Shown here one piece after another: positions 5,080 through 5,692 of a DNA stretch of 5,692 nt. The translations under genes and the position numbers were made by a program. Source of the DNA: an uncultured Prevotella sp. (GTDB lineage Bacteria > Bacteroidota > Bacteroidia > Bacteroidales > Bacteroidaceae). The stretch lies in contig CAKQFW010000132.1 of NCBI GenBank assembly GCA_934230965.1, positions 1 through 5,692 of the forward strand, read 5' to 3'. The stretch's first letter is position 1. Each line of letters opens with the position of its first letter. The notes under the pieces were generated by a model that was given only the letters and a program-made list of their open reading frames with translations, was not told where the DNA came from and did no database searches.

Positions 5080-5692
5080 TTACTTGATGATGTCAAGTTC
5101 AACAAAGATACCTTTCAGGATATTCACGGCGCGCTCTACCTGTTCTTTAGTGTGTGTAGCCATTAAGGCAAAACGTACCAAGGTGTCTTGAGGAGCACAT
5201 GCGGGCGGAATAACGGGGTTAATGAACACGCCACGCTCGTAAGCCTGTGCTGTTACGATAAAGGTCTTCTCAACATCGTGAACATACAAAGGAATAATGG
5301 GGCTCTCGGTCTCACCAATCTCGAAGCCTTCTTCGCGGAAACGTTTCAAGGCGTACTTGGTTACGTCCCACAGCTTCTCAATGCGCTCGGGTTCTTGCTG
5401 CAAGATGTGCAGTGCCTCAAGGGCAGCAGCGGTAGCGGCAGGTGTGTTTGATGCGCTGAAGATGTATGTACGACATGTGTGGCGCAAATAGTTGATGGTG
5501 TCGGCATCGCCAGCAATGAAGCCACCGATTGAAGCCATCGACTTAGAGAAGGTGCCCATGATGAGGTCTACCTCGTCGGTCAGCCCGAAGTAGTCACAAA
5601 CGCCACGTCCGTGGTCGCCAAACACGCCAATGCCGTGAGCCTCGTCAACCATGATTGAGCAGTTGTACTTATGCTTCAGTTCCACAATCTTT
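5080..5692 (-). CDS. spt: Serine palmitoyltransferase, PLP-dependent alpha-oxoamine synthase, N-terminal part beyond window
   Basis: This enzyme condenses L-serine with a fatty acyl-CoA to 3-ketosphinganine, the first step of sphingolipid synthesis, in the cytoplasm. 203 codons are present; the family has about 395, so the N-terminal half lies beyond the right edge. The frame reads K-I-V-E-L-K into the edge with no stop, so the GTG at 5685-5683 is an internal Val codon, not a start. Visible PLP residues are the VDEAHG motif (Asp 5644-5646, contacting the pyridine nitrogen, and His 5635-5637) and the Schiff-base Lys in GTFSKSMASIGGF (5542-5544). YIFSASNTPA and the C-terminal NPVIPPACAPQDTLVR follow. 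The FSKSMAS-type lysine motif is that of serine palmitoyltransferases, not BioF or Kbl (GKALG-type). The fragment also closely resembles the Bacteroides enzyme as I recall it. Kbl is the main alternative. Confidence 0.9.
   Translation of the reverse strand, partial: KIVELKHKYNCSIMVDEAHGIGVFGDHGRGVCDYFGLTDEVDLIMGTFSKSMASIGGFIAGDADTINYLRHTCRTYIFSASNTPAATAAALEALHILQQEPERIEKLWDVTKYALKRFREEGFEIGETESPIIPLYVHDVEKTFIVTAQAYERGVFINPVIPPACAPQDTLVRFALMATHTKEQVERAVNILKGIFVELDIIK

Overview
The window looks like ordinary chromosomal DNA from a member of the Bacteroidales, most likely a Prevotella-type organism. This is an inference from four things seen in the sequence. There are two clear Bacteroidetes-type promoters (TTTG, 19-20 bp, TAnnTTTG). 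Most genes have A-rich start regions instead of Shine-Dalgarno sequences. An OmpH/Skp-like protein is made as a lipoprotein. A serine palmitoyltransferase, typical of sphingolipid-making Bacteroidetes, lies at the right edge. No mobile element, CRISPR array or defence cassette was found.

Left part (1-1464): the minus strand carries most of pepD, a cytosolic M20-family dipeptidase cut off by the left edge. A gene-free spacer of about 256 bp separates it from a divergent plus-strand transcription unit.

Centre-left (1414-2388): a strong-looking promoter drives a 64-residue single-pass membrane protein, a possible 12-codon micro-ORF, and an OmpH/Skp-like periplasmic lipoprotein. The unit ends at a strong intrinsic terminator. 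The micro-ORF overlaps the lipoprotein start as ATGA and repeats its start context over 14 bp, which makes this junction the most unusual spot in the window.

Centre-right (2439-4707): nth (endonuclease III, base excision repair) and a comEC/rec2-family membrane channel gene lie 6 bp apart and are probably co-transcribed. The ComEC homologue has the N-terminal soluble region and the membrane 'competence' domain, but no C-terminal metallo-beta-lactamase domain.

Right part (4762-5692): a minus-strand tRNA-Pro(UGG) has its own consensus promoter and a terminator that probably also serves the converging comEC. Upstream of it is the terminator of a second minus-strand gene, the C-terminal half of serine palmitoyltransferase, which runs off the right edge.

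The genes do not form one pathway. They are housekeeping units (peptide turnover, envelope chaperoning, DNA repair and uptake, translation, sphingolipid synthesis) in small operons. I see no convincing undescribed system. The best leads are the small membrane protein and the micro-ORF/duplicated start at 1465-1711.
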